A stretch of DNA of 9,386 nt from Kiritimatiellia bacterium (GTDB lineage: Bacteria > Verrucomicrobiota > Kiritimatiellia > SLAD01). Location of the stretch: NCBI GenBank assembly GCA_007134175.1, contig SLLF01000171.1:1-9386 (forward strand). Direction: 5' to 3'. A model generated the notes under the pieces. The model had not been told where the DNA came from and searched no databases. It saw only the letters and a list, made by a program, of their open reading frames with translations. This document shows positions 1 through 5,976 of the stretch, one piece after another. The position numbers and the translations under genes were made by a program. How positions within the stretch are numbered: the first letter of the stretch is position 1; each line of letters begins with the position of its first letter.

Positions 1-521
1 ATAATATCGGTGGCATAGCCCGGCAACGGTCCCAGCGGTGCGCCATTCCGGTGCCAGTTGTCCGGGTCTTTGAACGGGCTGTTGCTGACGGTACAGAAGG
101 CATAGTCGAATCCGAAATCCGACGGGGGCTGGGAAAATTCCGGCTCCAGGAACCCGAGGTGCCACTTACCGAAACAGGCGGTCTGATAACCGCGTTTTTG
201 CATCCACTGCGCCACGGTCGGCCGGTGGCGGGCAAGGTGGATGCCGGAACCGATCCGGTTGTCGCCCATTCCGCTGCCGATCAGGCGCGTGACGCCGGCC
301 TTGGCCGGCATGCAGCCGGTCAATAAGGGCGCGCGCCTGGCCGAACAAACCGGCTGACCGGCATAAAAGGCGTCGAAGCGTGTCCCTTCGTGAGCCAGCT
401 CGTCCAAGGCCGGTGTTTGCAGGGATGGATGCCCATAGCAGCCCGGATCTCCCCAGCCGATGTCGTCGCAGATGATGACAACGTAGTTGAGGAGTTGGTT
501 TGATTGTGGCTGTTGGTTCAT
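1..521 (-). CDS. Sulfatase, N-terminal 173 residues (3' end outside window)
   Basis: Arylsulfatase-family hydrolase that would remove sulfate esters, probably from a carbohydrate. The gene reads from 521 toward the left edge with no stop, so only the N-terminal part is present. Visible motifs are the metal-binding CDDIGWGD at residues 18-25, the maturation site CSARR at 59-63 followed by APLLTG, and FGKWHLG at 117-123 with the family's conserved Lys119 and His121. Cys59 would be converted to formylglycine. The motif is C-x-A-x-R rather than C-x-P-x-R; the Ala form is known from bacterial sulfatases matured by the radical-SAM enzyme anSME. No signal peptide is seen: the N-terminus is polar (MNQQPQSNQ) and runs straight into the first beta strand. 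An in-frame ATG at 545 would add eight residues (MLGHPVQI) without making a signal peptide. Neither start has a clear Shine-Dalgarno. The sulfatase identity is secure; the substrate is unknown. Confidence 0.93.
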   Translation of the reverse strand, partial: MNQQPQSNQLLNYVVIICDDIGWGDPGCYGHPSLQTPALDELAHEGTRFDAFYAGQPVCSARRAPLLTGCMPAKAGVTRLIGSGMGDNRIGSGIHLARHRPTVAQWMQKRGYQTACFGKWHLGFLEPEFSQPPSDFGFDYAFCTVSNSPFKDPDNWHRNGAPLGPLPGYATDI

Positions 522-738
522 GATTTGAACGGGATGGCCTAGCATTAAATATGGAGGCTCATGCAAAACCCCTCGGACGCTGAGCCCGGACCTTCGTCAG
601 GAATGCACTTGCCTGTACCAAAATAGGTAGTCGTTATCATGGTGCCGAAATGTATCCTGAACCCCGCTGGTCATGCAACCGTTTTGCGGCTTATATGCGG
701 GATTGATGATTCATCCGGCGTCGTGCACCCTGTCCATT

Positions 739-2292
739 ATGCAAAAAGGTTTTCTAGGTATCGATGCGGGGACGCAGGGCTTGTCGGTGATGCTGGCGGA
801 TGAACGTATGCGAGTCATCGCGACCGGGGCCGGGGGCTATGCGATGGTATCCGGACTCGGCGAAGGTGACTATGAGCAGCGCCCGGCAGATTGGGAACGG
901 GCCTTGCATGAGGCGATGGTCGCTCTACGGGCGGAGTGCCGGGCAATCGGTCACTCATGGAAGATACAAGCCATCGGCATTTCCGGTCAAATGCATGGTG
1001 AAGTGTTGGCGGATGACCAAGGGCGGGCGCTCGGTTCCGCGCGACTGTGGTGCGATGCACGCAACGAGGCGGAGGGCGCGGAGTTGACCGAACGGCTCGG
1101 CGTCAAGATGCCCAAACGTATTACGGCGGCGCGCTGGCTCTGGACCCAGCGCCACCAGCCCGATAAAGCGGCGCGGGTGGCGCATATCACGACACCGGGC
1201 GGCTGGCTGGCTTACCGCTTGACCGGCGAGTGGACGTTAGGGATTGGTGATGCGTCGGGTATGTTTCCCATCGATCCTCAAACGTTGGACTACGATAAAG
1301 ACCGCCTGCGGTCCTATGACGCATTGACTCCCGCAGACTTGCCGCGCTTGTCTGACCTATCCCCGCGCGTGCGGCAGGCCGGTGACGACGCGGGAGTGCT
1401 GACTGCCGAAGCTGCGCAGTGGTTGGACCTTGAAGCCGGCATTCCCGTGGCGCCCGCAGAGGGGGACCAGCCCGCTGCGTTGGCCGGATCGCTGATCGGC
1501 GATGCCGGTATGGTTTCCGTGAGCCTCGGCACGTCCGTCTGTGCCAATGCGGTGGGGGATCGCGCGTTCGAAGGGGTTCATGCGGCCATTGACCATTTTT
1601 GTGCCGCGGACGGCAAACCCATCAACATGGTCTGGTTGCGCAACGGCACCACCTTCATGAACGCGGTTGTTGAGATGTTCGGCGGCGTGCTGGGCGGCCA
1701 CCGGGAAGCGGGATTCGGTGCGGTGATACCCCTTGTGCTGGAAGCGCCCGCCGATTGCGGCGGATTGCTGGCGCTGCCGTTCATGGATGATGAACCCGGT
1801 CTGGGCGTGTCGCGGGGTGGGGCCGCCATGTTGTATGGATTGAATGCGACGAATGCCACACCTGGTAACGCGGCCAAAGCCGCGTTACTGGCGACGTTGT
1901 TCAACCTGCGTGTCGGCTTGGACGAATTGAAACGGCAAGGGTTCCCCGTTAGCGAGCTGGTACTGTCTGGCGGGCTGGTGCGGGATGCCTCATTGAGCCA
2001 GATTGTTGCCGACGCTCTAACCACGCCTGCTTTCGTCCTGCACAGCGCCATCGAAGGGTCGGCTTGGGGGGCCGCCTTGCTCGCCAAGTACCGTTGGTTG
2101 AACATTTCCGGCGAGGCACCGGAATGGAGCGCATTTTTACAGGACCATGCTGCGGATGCCCCCCAGCGCTTCATGCCCGGCGTCGGCGCACGGCCCGTAT
2201 ACGACCAAGCCTACACCCGGTATTTGCGCCTGCTGAATGTGTGGCCCACGCTGGCCGACGCCATGGACGATACGGGGAAGGCTAATTCGTAG
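739..2292 (+). CDS. FGGY-family carbohydrate kinase, xylulokinase-like
   Basis: ATP-dependent sugar kinase of the FGGY family, most likely phosphorylating a ketose such as D-xylulose to feed the pentose phosphate pathway. The product is 517 residues from 739, the usual length. Motifs: phosphate-binding GIDAGTQG at 7-14, the xylulokinase-type substrate motif GQMHG at 83-87, the putative catalytic Asp243 in AEGDQPAA (240-247), SLGTS at 262-266, and the C-terminal nucleotide-binding LSGGLVRD at 409-416. The reading frame is open back to an ATG at 673, with another at 706. The 739 start was chosen because family members begin a few residues before the GIDxGT strand, and the extra 22 residues look like no known extension. 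No start has a good ribosome binding site. In E. coli XylB the catalytic segment reads GGGDN; here it is EGDQ, closer to glycerol kinase or sedoheptulokinase, so the substrate is open. The gene is divergent from the sulfatase. Confidence 0.9.
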   Translation: MQKGFLGIDAGTQGLSVMLADERMRVIATGAGGYAMVSGLGEGDYEQRPADWERALHEAMVALRAECRAIGHSWKIQAIGISGQMHGEVLADDQGRALGSARLWCDARNEAEGAELTERLGVKMPKRITAARWLWTQRHQPDKAARVAHITTPGGWLAYRLTGEWTLGIGDASGMFPIDPQTLDYDKDRLRSYDALTPADLPRLSDLSPRVRQAGDDAGVLTAEAAQWLDLEAGIPVAPAEGDQPAALAGSLIGDAGMVSVSLGTSVCANAVGDRAFEGVHAAIDHFCAADGKPINMVWLRNGTTFMNAVVEMFGGVLGGHREAGFGAVIPLVLEAPADCGGLLALPFMDDEPGLGVSRGGAAMLYGLNATNATPGNAAKAALLATLFNLRVGLDELKRQGFPVSELVLSGGLVRDASLSQIVADALTTPAFVLHSAIEGSAWGAALLAKYRWLNISGEAPEWSAFLQDHAADAPQRFMPGVGARPVYDQAYTRYLRLLNVWPTLADAMDDTGKANS

Positions 2293-2334
2293 CGCCGAGC
2301 GGCGAGCCGGACGGAATGGTTCCAGGGTGTGACC

Positions 2335-2410
2335 TGGAGCCAGCGATCGGATTCGAACCGATGACCTGCTCATTACGAGTGAGCTGCTCTACCAACTGAG
2401 CTACGCTGGC
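2335..2410 (-). tRNA. tRNA-Thr, anticodon CGU (CGT in DNA)
   Basis: A complete cloverleaf can be folded by eye on the minus strand. The 7-bp acceptor stem GCCAGCG/CGCTGGC is perfect. The D-arm is GCTC-AGTTGGTA-GAGC. The anticodon stem GCTCA/TGAGC encloses the loop CTCGTAA, giving anticodon CGT, which reads the threonine codon ACG. The variable loop is AGGTC, and the T-arm is ATCGG-TTCGAAT-CCGAT. The discriminator base is T and the 3' CCA is encoded (2335-2337). Total length is 76 nt with CCA. The gene is antisense to its flanking protein genes and converges on the 3' end of the kinase gene. No clear rho-independent terminator follows it. Confidence 0.97.
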
Positions 2411-2432
2411 GGATGGTGGCCAACCGAGATGG

Positions 2433-2460
2433 ACTATAGACCAGCTGCGCGGTACGTCAA
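2433..2460 (-). promoter_or_regulatory. Sigma70-type promoter of the tRNA-Thr gene
   Basis: On the minus strand a -35 box TTGACG (2455-2460) and a -10 box TATAGT (2433-2438) are separated by 16 bp. Each matches the consensus at five of six positions. Transcription would start near 2426, leaving a leader of about 16 nt before the mature 5' end of the tRNA at 2410, which is typical for a tRNA gene. The call is from sequence only. Confidence 0.75.
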
Positions 2461-2528
2461 GAGCGGAGCGTGCCGCGACAGGTTGGACTTGCCCTGCGCG
2501 TTTGTTCAAGGCATGATCACCCCATATT

Positions 2529-2554
2529 CACGAGGCCGCCCAAGCGGGTTCGTG
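2529..2554 (+). other. Hairpin in the leader upstream of fabZ
   Basis: An inverted repeat can form a stem-loop: CACGA (2529-2533) pairs with TCGTG (2550-2554), then a two-by-two internal loop, then CCGC (2536-2539) pairs with GCGG (2544-2547) around a CCAA loop. It lies 21 nt before the fabZ ribosome binding site. No T-run follows directly, so it is not a typical terminator. It could be a leader structure of the envelope operon or a chance fold. I saw no convincing plus-strand promoter in 2411-2575; the best candidate, TTGCCC (2489-2494) with CATGAT (2512-2517) 17 bp downstream, is weak. Confidence 0.3.
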
Positions 2555-2575
2555 GTGCAATGTGCCCTGTATTTT

Positions 2576-2581
2576 GAGGAG
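2576..2581 (+). promoter_or_regulatory. Ribosome binding site of fabZ
   Basis: GAGGAG lies 8 nt before the ATG at 2590 and only 5 nt before an adjacent in-frame GTG at 2587. The spacing favours the ATG as the real start. Confidence 0.7.
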
Positions 2582-2589
2582 AACGGGTG

Positions 2590-3012
2590 ATGGACGTTAC
2601 GGATATTATGGACATGCTGCCGCACCGCTATCCGCTGTTACTGGTGGATCGTGTACTGGAATGTGACGGCAGCGAACGAATTGTGGCGCTGAAAAATGTG
2701 ACAGCGACGGAGCCCGTATTTCAAGGGCACTTCCCTGGTAATCCGGTCATGCCCGGGGTCTATCAGCTGGAAGCGATGGCCCAGGTGGCCGGCATCCTGT
2801 TGAACCAACGCACCGCACGGCCGGGCGGCATCGCCTATTTCCTGGCGGTCGACAAGGCCCGCTTTCGGAGAGTGTTGGTCCCGGGCGATCAGCTGATTAT
2901 TACGGTGAAGATGCTGAAGATGCGGGCCACCATGTGCCGGGTCAGTGGCACGATCGAAGTAGACGGCAAGGTGGCGTGCGAAGCGGAAATGATGTTCGGA
3001 CGGAAGGAGTAG
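2590..3012 (+). CDS. fabZ: (3R)-hydroxyacyl-ACP dehydratase FabZ
   Basis: Dehydrates beta-hydroxyacyl-ACP to trans-2-enoyl-ACP in cytoplasmic type II fatty acid synthesis. The 140-residue length is normal for a stand-alone FabZ with one hot-dog fold. Motifs: MLPHRYPLLLVDR near residues 9-21, the active-site loop GHFPGNPVMPGV at 47-58 region with catalytic His47, and Glu61 in QLEAMAQVAG. These match His49 and Glu63 of Pseudomonas FabZ. The ATG at 2590 is preferred over the GTG at 2587 by ribosome binding site spacing. It is first in the run of envelope genes and ends 7 bp before lpxA. The fabZ-lpxA pair is a common arrangement: the two enzymes compete for beta-hydroxyacyl-ACP, so the balance between phospholipid and lipid A depends on both. 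In some PVC and Bacteroidota genomes FabZ is fused to LpxC; here it is separate and no lpxC is seen. Confidence 0.97.
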   Translation: MDVTDIMDMLPHRYPLLLVDRVLECDGSERIVALKNVTATEPVFQGHFPGNPVMPGVYQLEAMAQVAGILLNQRTARPGGIAYFLAVDKARFRRVLVPGDQLIITVKMLKMRATMCRVSGTIEVDGKVACEAEMMFGRKE

Positions 3013-3019
3013 CATCGTC

Positions 3020-3793
3020 ATGGCCGATATTCATCCCACTGCGGTGATCGCGCCGGGCGCGGAGCTGGGCGTGGAGGTTGCCATTGGTCCCTACTGCGTG
3101 GTGGGAGAGGGGGTCCGACTGGGTGACCGCTGCCACCTCGACGCCCATGTGGTCATTAGCGGTCATACCACGCTGGGCGCCGACTGCCGCTGCTACCCGT
3201 TCAGTTGTATCGGGGGACAGACCCAGGATTTGAAGTACCGCGGAGGTACTACCCGCGTGGAAATCGGGGCGCGCACAACCTTTCGTGAGTACGTTACGGT
3301 TAACGCGGCGACGGACGACGGCAACGTGACCCGGGTCGGCGATGATTGCCATATTCTGGCCTATGCCCATATCGCGCACGATTGCGCGGTCGGCAACGGG
3401 GTGATCATGGCCAACTGCGGCACGTTGGCCGGGCATGTGATCGTTGAGGACCACGCCATTTTGGGGGGGCTGAGTGCCGTGCACCAGTTTGTACGCCTGG
3501 GCCGGATGAGCATTACGGGCGGCTGCTCGCGGGTGGCACAGGATGTGCCGCCCTTTATGACCGCAGCGGGGAACCCCTTGAAAATCCATTCGATCAATGC
3601 GATCGGTTTGCAGCGTAAAGGGGTCCCGCGGGAGGTGCAGCGCGTATTGAAAAAAACCTATCGTATCTTGTACCGCCAAGGGTTGACGACCAGTCAGGCG
3701 GTGGCCAAATTGGAGACTGAACTGCCTCCGCTGGCGGAGGTGGGTTATTTGATCGCCTTTATCAAGGCTTCGCAGCGCGGTATAACCAAGTAG
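3020..3793 (+). CDS. lpxA: UDP-N-acetylglucosamine acyltransferase LpxA
   Basis: Transfers a (3R)-hydroxyacyl chain from ACP to the 3-OH of UDP-GlcNAc, the first step of lipid A synthesis, in the cytoplasm. The product has 257 residues, close to the 262 of E. coli. The N-terminal two thirds is a left-handed beta-helix of hexapeptide repeats, starting IHPTAVIAPGAELG. Conserved segments are HIAHDCAVGNG with the catalytic His at 120 (E. coli His125), GTLAGHV with His139, AVHQF with His155, and GGCSRVAQDVPPF. The C-terminal helical part carries LQRKGVPRE and ends ASQRGITK. The residue equivalent to E. coli Gly173, which sets chain length, is Gly168, so a long acyl chain (near C14) is predicted. 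The ATG at 3020 has AAGGAG (3004-3009) 10 nt upstream, inside the end of fabZ. Its presence implies an outer membrane with lipid A. Confidence 0.97.
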   Translation: MADIHPTAVIAPGAELGVEVAIGPYCVVGEGVRLGDRCHLDAHVVISGHTTLGADCRCYPFSCIGGQTQDLKYRGGTTRVEIGARTTFREYVTVNAATDDGNVTRVGDDCHILAYAHIAHDCAVGNGVIMANCGTLAGHVIVEDHAILGGLSAVHQFVRLGRMSITGGCSRVAQDVPPFMTAAGNPLKIHSINAIGLQRKGVPREVQRVLKKTYRILYRQGLTTSQAVAKLETELPPLAEVGYLIAFIKASQRGITK

Positions 3794-3810
3794 TGCATTG
3801 GATGGGAGAG

Positions 3811-5781
3811 ATGACCACACAATGGAAAAGATGGCTGGTGGCCGGGCTGCTCATGTGCGGGTGGCTGTCGGGCGACGCCGCGACGGAACCAAACGCCTAC
3901 GTCGATTTCAGTTTCGACGACGCGGATATCCGACTAGTGGTCAAACTGGTGGGTGAAATCACCGGGCGGCGCTTCATCCTCGACGAGCAGGTACTCGGGA
4001 CCGTAACCGTGGTGACGCCGCCTCAGATTCCGCGCGAGCAGGTCTATCCGTTCTTGCTCACGGTACTCCAGTCGCGGGGGTTTTCGGTGGTCGAGCGTAA
4101 CGGTCTGCACCATGTGGTGCCGTTACCGGCACGTGAGCTGCCGGATGCCCCGGTGGTGGGCGTGGCCGATGATCTACCCCCGGACGGGGTGGTGACCCGG
4201 GTGCTGCAGGCCCGCCACGTGAGTGCGCTGGAATTGCGCCGCTTGCTTGAACCGATGGTGCCCGGGGCGCAAGCGGGTGCCTTGCGGGCGTTCGGGCCCA
4301 CTAATCACCTCATCATTACCGCTCCTGCCGAGACCATTCGCCGCATTGAAAAGGTGGTGGCGGAGATCGACCGGGAGGGGGCGCATCACGCGATAGAGGT
4401 TGTGAAGCTGCAACACGCCGACGCCCATGACCTGGCGCAACAACTGACGGCGGCGCTGCAGGGCGCTGAATCGGCTGGCGGGCGCTTGACCCGCCACATG
4501 CAGCAGATCACCGAGGGTGCCGGGGGGCTGGCAGGCGAGGCGCTAGTGGTGCCGGCGGCCCACGCCAATCAGTTGCTACTGGTCGGTGCACCGATGCAGA
4601 TCAGTGAATTGATCCGTTTGGTCAAACTGCTGGATGTGGAAACCCCGTCGGACTATGGCCGACTTAATGTTATCTTTCTGAAATACCTCAATGCCCAAGA
4701 AGCCGCCGAAAGTTTGAACGCATTGTTCGCCAAGAGTGCCGAACAGGAAGCCCGCCCGTCGTTGGCGGTGGAACCGAGCGTCGCCAATAATGCGCTGCTG
4801 GTCGATGCGGCCCCGCGCGATTTCGACGTGCTGCGGGGGTTGGTGGAGCGGCTCGACCTGCCGCCGCAACAGGTGATGGTGGAGATACTGATTGCGGAGG
4901 TTAGTTTGGGCAAGAGCCTGGACTTGGGGGTGGAATGGGCCACCGTTGATGCGCCGGAAAGCGGCCGTACTACGGTGATTGGGCGCAGCCGACCCGGCCG
5001 TGACGACACGGTGCAGGACCTCATTGAGGGCATGTTTCCAGAGGGGCTGACGGTGGGCGTGGCACGTGGGACCTTCACGACGCCGGACGGTCAACTCTTT
5101 CCACGGGTTCCGTTCCTGTTGCGCGCGTTGGCGGAAGACCGGGACGTGAAAATCCTGTCGAACATTCCGTTGTGGGCGCAGAACAACATGGAAGCCAGTG
5201 TCCATGTCGTGGATAACATTCCGATCCTGACGTCCACCATCGAGGGAGGGGCCGGTACGGCGCGCGATGTGATCCAGAATATAGAGCGGGTGGATGTGGG
5301 GATCCAGTTAAAAGTCACGCCCTACGTCAATCCGGACCGTGAGGTGCGGATGAAGTTGAACCCGATTATCGAGGCGATCATCGATGAGGGCCGGGCGCGT
5401 GAGGATTTGACCCCCACCATTGCGCGGCGGGAGGTGGACACTACCGTCACCATTCCTGACCGGGCTACGGTGGTGATCAGCGGGTTGATGCGGGAGGATC
5501 GGCAGCAGACCGTCTCCAAGGTGCCGTTGCTGGGGGATATCCCGCTGCTGGGCGCCTTGTTCCGCCGCAACGTGGACAGAACGCAGCGGACCAACCTGCT
5601 GATTTTTGTGACCCCGCACATCGTGGCTGATCTGGAGGACGCCGCGCGCCTGCGCGATGCCATGGAGGCGCGTACGGACATTGACCACCGGTCCGTCATT
5701 CTGGATTGGGAAACGGAAACCGTCCCCACCCCCGAGTTGGCTCCGGGCGTGGACGCGGTTGGGGCGGATGGGGAGGAGTAA
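3811..5781 (+). CDS. gspD: GspD-type secretin (type II secretion outer-membrane channel)
   Basis: Outer-membrane multimeric channel of the type II secretion or related family. From 3811 the product has 656 residues. A signal peptide is visible: basic QWKRW, the hydrophobic stretch LVAGLLMCGWLSG, and a likely cut near GDAA (21-24). Periplasmic domains follow: N0 about 30-105 (VDFSFDDADIRLVV), N1 about 127-187, N2 about 194-277, N3 about 284-350. The secretin core spans about 355-607, with VPLLGDIPLLGALFRR at 571-586 and NLLIFVTPHI at 595-604 as hallmarks. A tail of about 50 acidic residues ends the protein and could bind a pilotin (inference). The start is uncertain: the frame is open to a GTG at 3793 that overlaps the lpxA stop, and an ATG lies at 3802. 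The 3811 ATG gives the best signal peptide, but its GGGAG (3804-3808) is very close. No other secretion genes are in the window. Confidence 0.93.
   Translation: MTTQWKRWLVAGLLMCGWLSGDAATEPNAYVDFSFDDADIRLVVKLVGEITGRRFILDEQVLGTVTVVTPPQIPREQVYPFLLTVLQSRGFSVVERNGLHHVVPLPARELPDAPVVGVADDLPPDGVVTRVLQARHVSALELRRLLEPMVPGAQAGALRAFGPTNHLIITAPAETIRRIEKVVAEIDREGAHHAIEVVKLQHADAHDLAQQLTAALQGAESAGGRLTRHMQQITEGAGGLAGEALVVPAAHANQLLLVGAPMQISELIRLVKLLDVETPSDYGRLNVIFLKYLNAQEAAESLNALFAKSAEQEARPSLAVEPSVANNALLVDAAPRDFDVLRGLVERLDLPPQQVMVEILIAEVSLGKSLDLGVEWATVDAPESGRTTVIGRSRPGRDDTVQDLIEGMFPEGLTVGVARGTFTTPDGQLFPRVPFLLRALAEDRDVKILSNIPLWAQNNMEASVHVVDNIPILTSTIEGGAGTARDVIQNIERVDVGIQLKVTPYVNPDREVRMKLNPIIEAIIDEGRAREDLTPTIARREVDTTVTIPDRATVVISGLMREDRQQTVSKVPLLGDIPLLGALFRRNVDRTQRTNLLIFVTPHIVADLEDAARLRDAMEARTDIDHRSVILDWETETVPTPELAPGVDAVGADGEE
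5771..5777 (+). promoter_or_regulatory. Ribosome binding site of the small LapA-like gene
   Basis: GGAGGAG lies in the last codons of the secretin gene, 10 nt before the ATG at 5788. This strong site supports the short reading frame as a real gene. Confidence 0.7.
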
Positions 5782-5787
5782 TCGGGT

Positions 5788-5967
5788 ATGAGTAAACGCA
5801 TGATTACGGCCCTGGTGCTGATTGCCCTGATGGTGATTGTGATGTTGCTGAATGCCGGCCACAATGTGCGGTTGGATTTGGTCTTTACGTCCATCCGCGT
5901 GTCGGCCGCCATGGCGTATCTGGGTTTTGCGGCGCTTGGTGTGGTGGTGGGGATCTTGTTACGGTAA
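5788..5967 (+). CDS. Small LapA-like (DUF1049-like) membrane protein, 59 aa
   Basis: A short gene easily missed by length cutoffs. The product has basic MSKRM, a first membrane segment about residues 6-21 (ITALVLIALMVIVMLL), a middle part NAGHNVRLDLVFTSIRV at 22-38, and a second membrane segment about 39-58 with GFAALGVVVGILLR at the end. This layout (TM, N-x(n)-V-x-L-x-x-x-F, TM with spaced glycines) matches LapA/DUF1049 proteins. E. coli LapA works with LapB in the inner membrane to control LpxC stability and so LPS synthesis. The cytoplasmic C-terminal tail of LapA is missing, so this is a minimal form. A strong ribosome binding site precedes it, the secretin stop is 6 bp upstream, and the next gene starts 9 bp downstream, which supports co-expression. 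The assignment is by pattern only; function in lipid A control is inferred from lpxA being nearby. Confidence 0.75.
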   Translation: MSKRMITALVLIALMVIVMLLNAGHNVRLDLVFTSIRVSAAMAYLGFAALGVVVGILLR

Positions 5968-5976
5968 GGAGTGTTT

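Noticed and set aside
294..309. Perfect GC-rich inverted repeat GCCGGCC-TT-GGCCGGC
   Set aside because: It lies inside the sulfatase coding sequence and encodes conserved-looking residues; with a 2-nt loop and no T-run it is probably a compositional accident.
51..326. Plus-strand open frame opposite the left-edge sulfatase
   Set aside because: The minus strand encodes unmistakable sulfatase motifs over the same bases.
2293..2304. CGCC-GAGC-GGCG hairpin just after the kinase stop
   Set aside because: The stem is only 4-5 bp and no T-run follows on either strand, so it is not a convincing terminator.
2282..2509. Minus-strand reading frame containing the peptide VAQLVEQLTRNEQVIGSNPIAGS
   Set aside because: This is the familiar false translation of a tRNA gene; the DNA is the tRNA-Thr at 2335-2410.
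2942..3820. Long minus-strand open frame opposite lpxA
   Set aside because: It is a shadow of the GC-rich coding frame of lpxA, with His/Arg-rich low-complexity sequence and no family motif.
3811..3876. Possible lipoprotein signal (LLMCG) in the secretin leader
   Set aside because: Met at the -1 position does not fit the lipobox, and a normal signal peptidase I site lies a little downstream.
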